13,297 bases of DNA. It comes from an uncultured Treponema sp. (lineage in GTDB: Bacteria; Spirochaetota; Spirochaetia; Treponematales; Treponemataceae). Shown piece by piece: positions 1-7,996 of this stretch; the stretch's first letter is position 1; every line of letters begins with the position of its first letter. Position numbers and translations under genes: made by a program. The notes beneath the pieces are model-generated. The model was not told the origin of the DNA. It saw only the letters and a program-made list of their open reading frames with translations, and did no database searches. The stretch is from contig CALBXN010000049.1 in NCBI GenBank assembly GCA_937890485.1, forward strand, positions 1-13,297, given 5' to 3'.

Positions 1-27
1 AAACAATAGATTTTTTCTTTCTAAACA

Positions 28-1692
28 CTACACAGTTTGATTTACAGCACTAACAACAGCATTGATACCTGCCCTGCCTACATTAGAACTTCTTCCACAT
101 CCCCAGTATTTTTTACCATCAACAAAAGTTAATTCAATATAAGCCATAGCGTCTGTATCAGAACCACTTCCAATGCTATGCTCATGGAAAGCACTAATTG
201 TAAAATCTGGAACAATTTTTGATTCTTTAATTGCCGCAACAAAGGCATCTAATGGACCGTTTCCTTTTGCACCAATTGCTAAAGTTGTACCGTTCCAAGC
301 AATACTTGCTCTACACAATACATTATCAGCTTCAACTTTTCCGTCAACATGAGTTTCTGCTAAATCTAAAATTCTTAAAGGAGAACTATTTTCAATCCAA
401 GTTTGATTAAAAATCTGATGAATTTCTGTTGGAGTAAGTTCTCGTTGTAATCTATCAGCTTCGTTAGTAATTACAGTTCCTAAAGCAGGATGCATTGCCT
501 TTGGTAAGAAAATTCCAAAATCTTGTTCCAAAATCCAAGCTGCCCCACCTTTTCCACTTTGACTGTTGATACGAATGATTTCTTCATACTCACGACCAAT
601 ATCATGTGGGTCAAGAGGAATATATGGAACATCCCATGGAGCATCTTCTGCCATTCCTTTTCTTGCAGCCATTCCTTTTCTAATTGCATCTTGATGAGAA
701 CCTGAAAAAGCTGTAAAAACTAATTCCCCACCATAAGGTTGACGAGGTGGAACTGTCATTCCTGTAAAAGTTGTATAGGATTCTGTAATTTTATTCATAT
801 TAGAAAAATCTAATTTTGGATCAACACCCTGTGTATACATATTTAAGGCAACAGTTACGATATCTAAGTTTCCTGTGCGTTCTCCGTTTCCAAACAAAGT
901 ACCTTCTACACGGTCTGCTCCTGCAAGTAAGCCCAATTCACAAGAAGCAACCCCTGTTCCTCTATCATTGTGATTATGCAAACTTACAATTACAGAATCT
1001 CTATTTGAAATATGTTTACAGAAATATTCAATTTGGTCAGCATGAATATTTGGTAAAGAACATTCAACGGTTGTAGGAAGATTAAGAATGATTTTATTTT
1101 CTGGAGTTGCCCCCCAAGCTTCTTTTACTGCTTCACAAATTTCTACAGAATATTCAATTTCTGTGTTAGAAAAACTTTCTGGAGAATATTCTAAGCGAAC
1201 TTCAGTTTCTGGCACCATATCCAAATATTTTTGTACACAATGAACACCATCAACCGCAATTTTTTTAATTTCTTCCTTTGTCATATTGAAAGTATATTTT
1301 CTTTGAGCAGGAGAAGTTGAATTGTAAATATGAAAAATAGCCTTTTTTAAGCCTTTCATACATTCAAAAGTCTTTTTAACAAGATGTTCTCTTGCTTGGC
1401 ACAAAACTTGAATTGTAACATCATCTGGAATGCGTTTTTCATCAATAAGACGACGCAAAAAATCATATTCTGTTTGAGATGAACTTGGAAAGCCAACTTC
1501 AATTTCTTTGAAACCGATTTTTACAAGCAAATCAAAAAAAGCTAATTTTTGCTCAACTCCCATAGGAATTGCTAATGCTTGATTACCATCTCGTAAGTCA
1601 ACAGAACACCAAATTGGAGCTTTATCTATTGATGCATCTGGCCATTGACGATTTTCTAAAGGTATTTTTCCAAAAGGATTATATTTTGCCAT
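28..1692 (-). CDS. leuA: 2-isopropylmalate synthase (long, fungal-like LeuA type)
   Basis: This enzyme condenses acetyl-CoA with 2-ketoisovalerate in the first committed step of leucine synthesis, in the cytoplasm. The 554-residue product has the alpha-IPM synthase TIM barrel: the metal and catalytic motif DLRDGNQ at residues 32-38, the metal-binding HNHNDRG at 239-245 and GNGERTGN at 268-275. A linker follows, then the C-terminal leucine-sensing and dimerisation domain at about 440-554, including GSGSDTDAMAYIEL near 508-521. The length and the start at WPDASIDKAPIWCSVDLRDGNQ fit the ~550-residue subclass rather than the ~510-residue E. coli type. The ATG at 1690-1692 is preceded by a good Shine-Dalgarno (GGGAG, about 7 nt upstream). 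No other leu gene is visible in the window. The intact regulatory domain suggests feedback inhibition by leucine (inference). No T-box or attenuator is evident in the 109-nt upstream gap. Confidence 0.96.
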   Translation of the reverse strand: MAKYNPFGKIPLENRQWPDASIDKAPIWCSVDLRDGNQALAIPMGVEQKLAFFDLLVKIGFKEIEVGFPSSSQTEYDFLRRLIDEKRIPDDVTIQVLCQAREHLVKKTFECMKGLKKAIFHIYNSTSPAQRKYTFNMTKEEIKKIAVDGVHCVQKYLDMVPETEVRLEYSPESFSNTEIEYSVEICEAVKEAWGATPENKIILNLPTTVECSLPNIHADQIEYFCKHISNRDSVIVSLHNHNDRGTGVASCELGLLAGADRVEGTLFGNGERTGNLDIVTVALNMYTQGVDPKLDFSNMNKITESYTTFTGMTVPPRQPYGGELVFTAFSGSHQDAIRKGMAARKGMAEDAPWDVPYIPLDPHDIGREYEEIIRINSQSGKGGAAWILEQDFGIFLPKAMHPALGTVITNEADRLQRELTPTEIHQIFNQTWIENSSPLRILDLAETHVDGKVEADNVLCRASIAWNGTTLAIGAKGNGPLDAFVAAIKESKIVPDFTISAFHEHSIGSGSDTDAMAYIELTFVDGKKYWGCGRSSNVGRAGINAVVSAVNQTV

Positions 1693-1801
1693 ATTATCTC
1701 CCTCAAAATATCAATCTACGTAAAAAAAATAATGCTAAATATTTGTAACATAAATTTTATCTTTGCACAATACAAGAAAAAATTTATCAGTTTACACAAA
1801 T

Positions 1802-3940
1802 TCAGAAAATAATAAATCTAAAGATTGATTTTGTAGATTTTTCTAATTCTTTTAAGAAACCTACATCATTTATTGTTCCGATAACAGCAGTCATTTCTTC
1901 TTTTGAAGAATATGTAATAGTTCTAAAATAATCTGTGTAATCTTTTTCTCTTGAAGAAAGAGAATTTTCGTAAATGTAATTTGAAACATTTAATACATCA
2001 CTGATAATATCTTTGAAAATTTCAGTTGTAAACTCAGATATATTTCTAGAATATAGTTTTTCTAAAACATAAATTGCGTAGCGAACCTTCCAATATGAAT
2101 ATTTTTGTTCACAATCGTCGTAAAAATCATGTACTTGTTTCCAAGAATCTATCTGTTTAGATTTTATCAACTCGAACAATTCATTTACTTTATCTTCTGG
2201 AATTATTTGTCCACCAACATTTATCCATTTTGTATAAAGAGGAATTTGTTGTGCTTCTTGAAATTTCTGATTGGTAATAACTTCAATTCCTGCAAACTTA
2301 CAAAAGTCCACAAAAGTCTGTACAGCAAAATATTTTGCAATTTTACGATATTCTTTGTATCCTCTTGCACCTTTTAGAATTTTAGCTCCATTTCGCTTCA
2401 TACATTGAGGGTCTTCAAGAACAATTTCAGAATTTGGGTTTTGATGAAGAAAATCTTTTGCATTTTGCAATAAGCCCTCATCGGTATTTTTGAATCGTTC
2501 ATCATTTGCTTTTAGCCATCTACTTGTTAATTCAATAATTCTGTCTAATGCAAACAATACTTCTTGCATCGTATCTGGTGCAAAAGGATTTTTTTCGATA
2601 TGTTGTTTTTTTATTACTCGTTTATCTCTAGCTGAAAATTTAGAATTATTTCTTGCCATTGCAAACATATTGTACAAAAACCAATATCCAGGTAAAACAT
2701 TTATTCCACCTGTTTCTGAATCGGAAGAAACTAAGGAAAATGGATATAAAATATTTAATTCATACTGATAAGAACCTTTTGCAATTAGCGTAAACGAAGC
2801 AAATTTACTATTATGTTTAAAATCAGAACAAAGCCCTGGCCAAAATCCACGACCAGCATAAATTTCACCATCAGGACTTCTAGAATTATGATTTGAACCG
2901 ATAGTTGCTCCCGCTGCAATATTTGATTGACCTAAAATAGTAGTTGCAATCAAGAAAGATGAGTTATGATGTTGTTCATGAAAAGGAAAAATTAAGTTGT
3001 TTAAAAGTTCGCAACAAGAAACTGTAGAATTATCACCTAAAATTGTATTTAATAATCTTGCGCCATATTTTAACTGACAATTTCTACCTATAACAAAACG
3101 AACTGCAACAGCTTGATAAAAAACTCTACTTCCGTAACCTAAAATTCCATTTACCATTTCAACACCTTCACCAATTTGAGAAGGTTCGTCATAGGATGAA
3201 CAGATTGTAACATTTTTTAGTTTGAAAGCACCTTTTACATAAACATTACTACCTAATTTTGCGTCTTTTATGAGAGAACTATTTTTAATTACAGAGTCAT
3301 CACCTACAACACCAAATGTATTTAATTTTTTAGAATGTTGGTTTTCAGTCAAGTCAATAAAACGCTGCATCAATTCTTTATCGCCACGATATTTTGACCA
3401 CAAATATGCATCGGCAGTAAGCATTTCTTCAAAAGCTAAAACTGCTCTGCCATCGTTTTCGTTACCAACACCAATCCAAATTCTATTTTGTTCTGGTTCA
3501 TTTTCTTTAAGAACACCGTTTCCAAATTTTGAGTGCAAGGTACAACTCATCTCTTGAATATTAAAAAGAATAACTCGATTTCCGATAGAATAATTTTCAA
3601 GATATGAAACATTTTTTACACAAACATCATCCCCAAGAACACAGTTATTTAGTGATGAATTAATAATACCTGTTTTTAGTTTTAAATCATGATATTGCAA
3701 TAAAGAATCTTGTAATTTTCCTATAACGATTTTACCTGAAAATTCAGAATTTTTAATTAAATTTGCGTCAAAATCATCTTCAACAAAGAGATTTTTAAAA
3801 TCTGTATCTGAAGAAAAATTATTATTATTTCGTAGAATTTCAACTTCTTGTGAAGTAGGATTTCGTTTTTTTGAAAAATCCACAGTATCAAAAACAGCGG
3901 ATATTTGTTCTTCTACAGAACTTGGAATTAATTTTAACAT
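1802..3940 (-). CDS. DUF4954 family protein (left-handed beta-helix, nucleotidyl/acyltransferase-like)
   Basis: This 712-residue cytoplasmic protein has no experimentally known role that I can name. Residues ~60-400 carry many imperfect hexapeptide turns of the left-handed beta-helix type (for example VLGDDV, ILGYGS, ILGDNS, ILGQSNIAAGATIGSN), as in GlmU and LpxA-like sugar-nucleotide acyltransferases. The block at 320-370 (FHEQHHNSSFLIA, then SNHNSRSPDGEI and GRGFWPGLC) is what I recall as the signature of DUF4954 proteins of Bacteroidetes and Treponema. The C-terminal ~270 residues look alpha-helical and have no recognised domain. There is no signal peptide or membrane segment. The ATG at 3938-3940 has an AGGTGG Shine-Dalgarno about 10 nt upstream. 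A consensus-like promoter lies about 55 nt upstream of the start. The gene ends 109 nt before leuA on the same strand. The family call is firm from motifs; a role in amino-sugar or envelope precursor metabolism is only inference from the fold. Confidence 0.8.
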   Translation of the reverse strand: MLKLIPSSVEEQISAVFDTVDFSKKRNPTSQEVEILRNNNNFSSDTDFKNLFVEDDFDANLIKNSEFSGKIVIGKLQDSLLQYHDLKLKTGIINSSLNNCVLGDDVCVKNVSYLENYSIGNRVILFNIQEMSCTLHSKFGNGVLKENEPEQNRIWIGVGNENDGRAVLAFEEMLTADAYLWSKYRGDKELMQRFIDLTENQHSKKLNTFGVVGDDSVIKNSSLIKDAKLGSNVYVKGAFKLKNVTICSSYDEPSQIGEGVEMVNGILGYGSRVFYQAVAVRFVIGRNCQLKYGARLLNTILGDNSTVSCCELLNNLIFPFHEQHHNSSFLIATTILGQSNIAAGATIGSNHNSRSPDGEIYAGRGFWPGLCSDFKHNSKFASFTLIAKGSYQYELNILYPFSLVSSDSETGGINVLPGYWFLYNMFAMARNNSKFSARDKRVIKKQHIEKNPFAPDTMQEVLFALDRIIELTSRWLKANDERFKNTDEGLLQNAKDFLHQNPNSEIVLEDPQCMKRNGAKILKGARGYKEYRKIAKYFAVQTFVDFCKFAGIEVITNQKFQEAQQIPLYTKWINVGGQIIPEDKVNELFELIKSKQIDSWKQVHDFYDDCEQKYSYWKVRYAIYVLEKLYSRNISEFTTEIFKDIISDVLNVSNYIYENSLSSREKDYTDYFRTITYSSKEEMTAVIGTINDVGFLKELEKSTKSIFRFIIF

Positions 3941-3992
3941 TTACCATCCCACCTTAATGAAAAAACTCTTAATGATTTTACCACTTAGGATA

Positions 3993-4021
3993 ATAATATT
4001 TAATTAGAATATCTTGGTCAA
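3993..4021 (-). promoter_or_regulatory. Sigma-70-like promoter for the DUF4954 gene
   Basis: Read on the minus strand, TTGACC (4021 to 4016) and TATTAT (3998 to 3993) are separated by exactly 17 nt. This predicts a start of transcription near 3985 and a leader of about 45 nt. Both hexamers are 5/6 matches to the consensus. The region is shared with the divergent M16-like gene. Confidence 0.6.
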
Positions 4022-4055
4022 TATTTTTTTTATAGATTTTAACAAAACCTTTTGA

Positions 4056-4061
4056 TATACT
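4056..4061 (+). promoter_or_regulatory. Candidate -10 element for the M16-like gene
   Basis: TATACT lies 38 nt before the ATG at 4100. No convincing -35 hexamer sits 16-18 nt upstream, so this is a weak call based on the -10 match and position only. The Shine-Dalgarno of the gene is also weak (AAGAG, about 5-9 nt before the ATG). Confidence 0.3.
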
Positions 4062-4099
4062 TAAATCATAAAACATTTTTTAGAGTTTAAGAGTTACAA

Positions 4100-6898
4100 A
4101 TGAAAAAAATATTAATTTTATTATTCACAATTTTTTGTATTACAAATTTTTTATTTTCAAATGAGTATCAACGATATATTTTAGATAACGGCTTAGAACT
4201 TTATGTTATCCAAGATAATACAAATCCAAATTCTACTGTATTTTATGTAAACCAAGCTGGATTTTCAGCTCAAAATCCAGAAAACACAGGATATTTTGAA
4301 TTATATTCAAATCTATTTTGGAAAACAAATCCAAATTTTGAAAAAGAATCACAAAAAATTTTGATGTCAAATATCGAAAAAAACATAATGAACGACCAAA
4401 GCGTTTTTAATTATTCTGTTCCAACTGATTTTTTAGAAGAATCAATAAAATTACTTAGCCAACAATTAAAAAATCCTATTTACAACACAGAAATTCTAAA
4501 AGAATCTTTTTTACAGATGAAAGAAAAAATACACAATTTTCAAATTGGACCAGAAGGATTTATCAATGGTGCAATTGATTTACAAATTTATCCAGATTCA
4601 CCATGGAAACAACGAACTGCCATAAATCCGTCCCTTTTTAAAAATTTCAATTCAGAAAAAATACGAAGTATTTTAAAATCAATCGCTGACAATTATTACG
4701 TTCCAAACAAAAGTGCAATAATAATTACTTCTTGCTATACACCGAACGAAATTTTAACTTTAGCAAAAAAATATTTTAACGATTGGAAATCCGCAATCAC
4801 ACAAAATGATGAAAACAAAAATCTTAATTTAGAAAAATCCAAAAACAAAAAATTCATCCTTTTAAGTGATGATTTTTCAAAAGAATTAACACAAATTGTT
4901 GTTCAATACGTTCCAGAAAATTTCTTTGAAAATCAAAAAACAATTACAAGTGGAAGAATGGCAACATTTGCCTTAGAAGACAATAATTCAAAATTGAAAC
5001 AACAATTAGTTAGAAATGAAACTCTCGGAATTTTATCAGAAGAATATGTAAATGTAAATTTTTCTTATCAAGGATTAAATTCAAGAATAATTATTCAGTC
5101 TTTGTTACAAAACACAAATATTTCTCCAATGGAACAATCAAAAATTTTTACACAAATAATTTCAGATTCAGTGAATTTTAATCAATTTGATGTGGATTCC
5201 GCAGTTAGAAAAATAAAAGGTCAAACAAAATTGGCAAATGATTCATCTGTTCAATTTGCAAAATCTTTGGCATATAATTGGAGTTATGAAAAAAATGATT
5301 TTACAAATTCCGTTCAGAATTTAGCACAACAAATTACATCTTCAGAAATGAAAGAATGTTTTTCATCTACACCTTATGTGTTTTTGTTAATGCATCCTTC
5401 AATTTATTCAATGTGGAAATCTGAAAATCAAAATTCTAACTTTGCATTAATTACACAAGAAAACGCTTATTGGTATAAACATAAAAAATATAATAATATT
5501 GCAAAAAATTTTAATTCAGAAGATGTAGAAGTTAATCAAAATTCAATAGCACAAAGAATAATCAATTCAGCAAGAAATAATTCTGGAAAATTTACATTAA
5601 ACAATGGAATTAAAGTTGATTATTCATTAAACTCAGAAAATTCCACAGCTAGTATCATGTTGTGTTTTGAAGGTGGCGAAAAAATTTATCCTAAAAAATA
5701 TCGTGGAATGGAAACCATCTTGCTAAAAACTTTGGCAAAACTTGTAGAAATTGAAATTCAAAAAGCCTACGAAGCGGGTATTCTTTTAGACACAGGTCAT
5801 ATCGAAGTTTCGTCTGGAATCAACAAAGGAAATTTTATACTTTCTTGTACAAGCCAAGACTTTCCAATTATGTTAGGTTGTATAAACAATGGAATTTTAT
5901 TTGGTCAAATTACACCAGCAATGGAAGATGAATTAGTTTACATGGAAAAATCTAAATGGCGTTATTTAAACAATATGTTAGATTTTCAGTTAAAAACAAA
6001 AGCACTAACATCATTTTATAAGGGAAGCAATTTTGAACATTTATTTAGTTGCACTTCTGATATTTTGCATCAATTAACTTTTAATGAAATTCGAGCTATG
6101 TACACCTCATTAATAAATTCTTCAAGAATTTCGATAATTGTTACAGGAAATCCAGAACTTTCTCTTAATGAAGAAGATGATAGTGCAACACTAAAAAAAT
6201 ATCTTAATAATTATTTTGGTTCTATGAAGGCACTTCCATTTGAAACAAAAAATTTACCTCAACCACAATTTACACAAATGACGCAAGTTTCTAGACTTAA
6301 AAGAATTTTTACAACAAATATTAAAGCTGAAGACGCAGGACCAAGACCAGAAAAATTAATTCCTACAACTGAATTTTTTGATCCAGCACTTTTAATTTTA
6401 CAATCCCCAAAAAAAGAAAGTGAACAATATTATCTTTATTCTTTGGCAATGCGTGGTTTTGAAAAATTTATAAAAGAAGATGAACAAAAAAATAAACATT
6501 TTTCAGATTTAGAAATAATTTATTTTGAAGAAACAGATGGATTTATTGCTTTACAATTTTATGAAGTAAAAAATGCAACAGAACTTTACAAATATATTGA
6601 AAAAAAATTTGTTGAATATTCAAAACAAATTACAACAACATCGTCAGATGAATTTTCTATTCTAAAAACTTACTGGGCTTCAAAAGAAATTTCAGAAATA
6701 AACACTAGCGAAAAACTTGTAAAAAAAATTTGGTCAGCAAAAAAACTTCAATTACCTGCATTATTCCATATAACTCAATATGAAAAAATTTCTAATTTAT
6801 CATTAGAAACATACAAAACTGAATTTGCAACAAACTGTTCTTCATATTTTGTAGATATAAAACCATATTGGATTTTTTCTGCTGACACAAAAAGATAA
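4100..6898 (+). CDS. Exported M16-peptidase-like protein, zinc motif lost
   Basis: The 932-residue product begins with a typical signal peptide: MKK, a hydrophobic stretch to about residue 19, and a likely cleavage at FLFS/NEY. It should therefore be periplasmic or envelope-associated. The N-terminal pattern (LDNGLELYVIQDN at 28-40, then a strand and GF/G turns) matches the start of M16 (pitrilysin/insulinase-like) domains. A second repeat of that pattern begins near residue 495 (LNNGIKVDYSL), so the protein has the double-half M16 layout. At the place where active members have HxxEH (after the G at 64), this protein reads ELYSN at 67-71, so no zinc ligand of that motif remains. It is probably a non-catalytic structural or regulatory M16 homologue, as known for some partner subunits of heterodimeric M16 proteases. 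No intact M16 partner is seen nearby. The coding region is extremely A-rich. The M16 call rests on pattern and would benefit from a profile search. Confidence 0.72.
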   Translation: MKKILILLFTIFCITNFLFSNEYQRYILDNGLELYVIQDNTNPNSTVFYVNQAGFSAQNPENTGYFELYSNLFWKTNPNFEKESQKILMSNIEKNIMNDQSVFNYSVPTDFLEESIKLLSQQLKNPIYNTEILKESFLQMKEKIHNFQIGPEGFINGAIDLQIYPDSPWKQRTAINPSLFKNFNSEKIRSILKSIADNYYVPNKSAIIITSCYTPNEILTLAKKYFNDWKSAITQNDENKNLNLEKSKNKKFILLSDDFSKELTQIVVQYVPENFFENQKTITSGRMATFALEDNNSKLKQQLVRNETLGILSEEYVNVNFSYQGLNSRIIIQSLLQNTNISPMEQSKIFTQIISDSVNFNQFDVDSAVRKIKGQTKLANDSSVQFAKSLAYNWSYEKNDFTNSVQNLAQQITSSEMKECFSSTPYVFLLMHPSIYSMWKSENQNSNFALITQENAYWYKHKKYNNIAKNFNSEDVEVNQNSIAQRIINSARNNSGKFTLNNGIKVDYSLNSENSTASIMLCFEGGEKIYPKKYRGMETILLKTLAKLVEIEIQKAYEAGILLDTGHIEVSSGINKGNFILSCTSQDFPIMLGCINNGILFGQITPAMEDELVYMEKSKWRYLNNMLDFQLKTKALTSFYKGSNFEHLFSCTSDILHQLTFNEIRAMYTSLINSSRISIIVTGNPELSLNEEDDSATLKKYLNNYFGSMKALPFETKNLPQPQFTQMTQVSRLKRIFTTNIKAEDAGPRPEKLIPTTEFFDPALLILQSPKKESEQYYLYSLAMRGFEKFIKEDEQKNKHFSDLEIIYFEETDGFIALQFYEVKNATELYKYIEKKFVEYSKQITTTSSDEFSILKTYWASKEISEINTSEKLVKKIWSAKKLQLPALFHITQYEKISNLSLETYKTEFATNCSSYFVDIKPYWIFSADTKR

Positions 6899-6906
6899 AA
6901 TTTAAA

Positions 6907-6932
6907 TTAGATTTTTTTACTTGTGAATCTAA
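6907..6932. repeat. 7-bp inverted repeat at the operon promoter
   Basis: TTAGATT (6907-6913) and AATCTAA (6926-6932) form a perfect inverted repeat with a 12-nt spacer. It lies just after the M16-like gene and its right arm overlaps the putative -35 of the next operon. No T-run follows, so it is a poor terminator. It could be an operator or be chance in AT-rich DNA. Confidence 0.35.
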
Positions 6933-6949
6933 ACTTTCCATGTTATCAT
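6921..6949 (+). promoter_or_regulatory. Candidate promoter of the DRTGG/hydrogenase operon
   Basis: TTGTGA (6921-6926) and TATCAT (6944-6949) are spaced by 17 nt, matching the consensus at 4/6 and 5/6 positions. The predicted transcript would begin near 6956, only ~14 nt before the ATG at 6970. If so, the in-frame ATG at 6940 lies inside the promoter and cannot be the start. Confidence 0.5.
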
Positions 6950-6959
6950 CTTACTTGAT

Positions 6960-6965
6960 AGGAGA
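6960..6965 (+). promoter_or_regulatory. Ribosome binding site deciding the DRTGG start
   Basis: AGGAGA is placed 4-5 nt before the ATG at 6970. It supports that start over the in-frame ATG at 6940, which has no purine-rich site upstream. Confidence 0.65.
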
Positions 6966-6969
6966 TAGC

Positions 6970-7326
6970 ATGGAATTAAAGGAAGTTGCACAAATTTTAG
7001 ATGCACAAGTTCTTTGTGGGCAAGATAAATTAGATTTACAAGTAACATCTGCTTGTGGTTCAGATTTAATGAGTGATGTTATGGCTTTTGTAAAAGACCA
7101 AGTGTTATTACTTACAGGCTTAATGAATATTCAAGTTATCAGAACTGCAAATCTAATGGATATTCAAGTTGTTTGTTTTGTAAGAGGAAAATCACCATCT
7201 CAAGAAATGATTGATATGGCAGAAGAATTAGGTATTGTTTTAATGTCTACAAAACTTCCTTTATTTTTATCATGCGGAAAATTGTATAACGCAGGTCTTA
7301 CTGGTGGTGGAACTAGAAAAATTTAA
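6970..7326 (+). CDS. DRTGG domain protein
   Basis: From the ATG at 6970 the product has 118 residues (MELKEVAQILDAQVLCGQ...). Its length and pattern (LKEVAQILDAQVL near the N-terminus, ACGSDLMSDVMAF, a central VIRTANLMDIQVVCFVRGK, and a late EELGIVLMSTK) match the stand-alone DRTGG-domain proteins that I recall next to GHKL ATPases and [FeFe]-hydrogenase genes. The DRTGG fold is otherwise seen in phosphotransacetylase N-terminal regions and CBS proteins, where a ligand-binding role is suspected. No catalytic residues or membrane segments are seen. It is the first gene of the operon, 18 nt ahead of the GHKL ATPase. A regulatory or sensory role together with the ATPase and hydrogenase-like protein is inferred from conserved neighbourhood only. 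Confidence 0.75.
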   Translation: MELKEVAQILDAQVLCGQDKLDLQVTSACGSDLMSDVMAFVKDQVLLLTGLMNIQVIRTANLMDIQVVCFVRGKSPSQEMIDMAEELGIVLMSTKLPLFLSCGKLYNAGLTGGGTRKI

Positions 7327-7344
7327 TAAAGGCAAAAAAAGAAT

Positions 7345-7761
7345 ATGATTTTTACTTATCAAGTTCCAGGAGATGATTTTTCTCGAGCAGGTTATGCTTC
7401 CGCCGAAATGAAGAAAAAACTTCAGCAATTAGGATTACCTTCTCCAATTATCAAGAGAACTTCTATTGCAATGTTCGAAGCTGAAATTAACATGGCAGTT
7501 CACGCAGGTGGTGGAGAGGCTTCAATAGAAATTGATGATGACCAAATAATTATCATAATGAAAGATTCAGGTCCAGGAATTGCAGATATTGAAAAAGCAA
7601 TGGAAGAAGGATATTCCACTGCCCCACAGAAAATCCAAGAACTAGGTTTTGGTGCTGGAATGGGCTTACCAAACATGAAACGAAACTCAGATTTTTTTAA
7701 CATAGACAGCAAAGTGGGAGAAGGAACAACTGTAACCATGAAAATAAAAATTCAGGAGTAG
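7345..7761 (+). CDS. GHKL-type ATP-binding protein (RsbW/RsbT-like serine kinase family)
   Basis: The 138-residue protein is a lone HATPase_c domain. The N box is at 45-53 (E45, N49, H53), the G1 box DSGPG at 74-78 and the glycine-rich lid GFGAGMG at 101-107, followed by LPNMKR and GEGTTVTM near the end. This is the layout of anti-sigma factor serine kinases such as RsbW, SpoIIAB and RsbT. It lacks a histidine-phosphotransfer domain, so it is not a conventional sensor kinase. The upstream Shine-Dalgarno is poor (AAAGG, about 12 nt before the ATG). It lies between the DRTGG gene and the ferredoxin-like ORF, whose GTG follows its stop after 4 nt, which suggests translational coupling. No sigma factor or STAS antagonist is in the window, so its protein substrate is unknown. 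Confidence 0.85.
   Translation: MIFTYQVPGDDFSRAGYASAEMKKKLQQLGLPSPIIKRTSIAMFEAEINMAVHAGGGEASIEIDDDQIIIIMKDSGPGIADIEKAMEEGYSTAPQKIQELGFGAGMGLPNMKRNSDFFNIDSKVGEGTTVTMKIKIQE
7754..7758 (+). promoter_or_regulatory. Ribosome binding site for the GTG-started ferredoxin ORF
   Basis: AGGAG directly precedes the TAG of the GHKL gene and sits 7 nt before the GTG at 7766. It supports a GTG start. Confidence 0.65.
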
Positions 7762-7765
7762 ATTT

Positions 7766-7996
7766 GTGCAAAATAATTCACCTGAAAAACAAAATCACGA
7801 TAATCAATCTCAATTTCATTCAGTTGCTTTACATGAAGAAAATTGTAAAGGATGTACAATTTGTGTTACCCATTGTCCTGTAGAAGCAATTCGGGTACAA
7901 AAAGGAAAAGCTGTAATTCTTGAAGATAGATGTATCGACTGTGGTGAATGTATTAGAGTTTGCCCAAACAGAGCAAAGTACGCGGATGCTCCGTAA
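7766..7996 (+). CDS. 2x[4Fe-4S] ferredoxin domain, N-terminal part of a split hydrogenase-like protein
   Basis: This 76-residue ORF starts at GTG. After about 25 polar residues it has two classic CxxCxxCxxxCP cluster motifs, CKGCTICVTHCP and CIDCGECIRVCP. It therefore should bind two [4Fe-4S] clusters and pass electrons. It ends with a TAA just after the second motif (KYADAP). In the related hydrogenase-like proteins I know, this domain continues without a break, after a short linker, into an H-domain starting near KIALxxPS. Here that continuation lies in the +1 frame and overlaps by 11 nt. The ORF is thus either the first half of a frameshifted gene, one of two coupled separate subunits, or the zero-frame product of a +1 recoding event (CCG TAA G context). 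The sequence alone does not decide among these. Confidence 0.8.
   Translation: MQNNSPEKQNHDNQSQFHSVALHEENCKGCTICVTHCPVEAIRVQKGKAVILEDRCIDCGECIRVCPNRAKYADAP

Noticed and set aside
1754..1782. Promoter for leuA (TTTTTT or TTGTGC with TAAAAT or TACAAA)
   Set aside because: Several poor hexamer pairs compete and none is convincing. leuA may have its own promoter here or be read through from the DUF4954 gene.
6940..6969. ATG at 6940 as the start of the DRTGG protein (128 residues)
   Set aside because: It has no Shine-Dalgarno, lies inside the probable promoter, and the extra residues do not fit the family. The ATG at 6970 has AGGAGA upstream.
7500..7739. Minus-strand ORF inside the GHKL ATPase gene
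   Set aside because: It is antisense to a clear GHKL domain, with no start signals and no recognisable protein features.
7920..7985. TTG at 7920 as the start of the H-domain protein
   Set aside because: The residues from 7920 to 7985 in this frame are an out-of-frame reading of the second ferredoxin motif and show no family resemblance.
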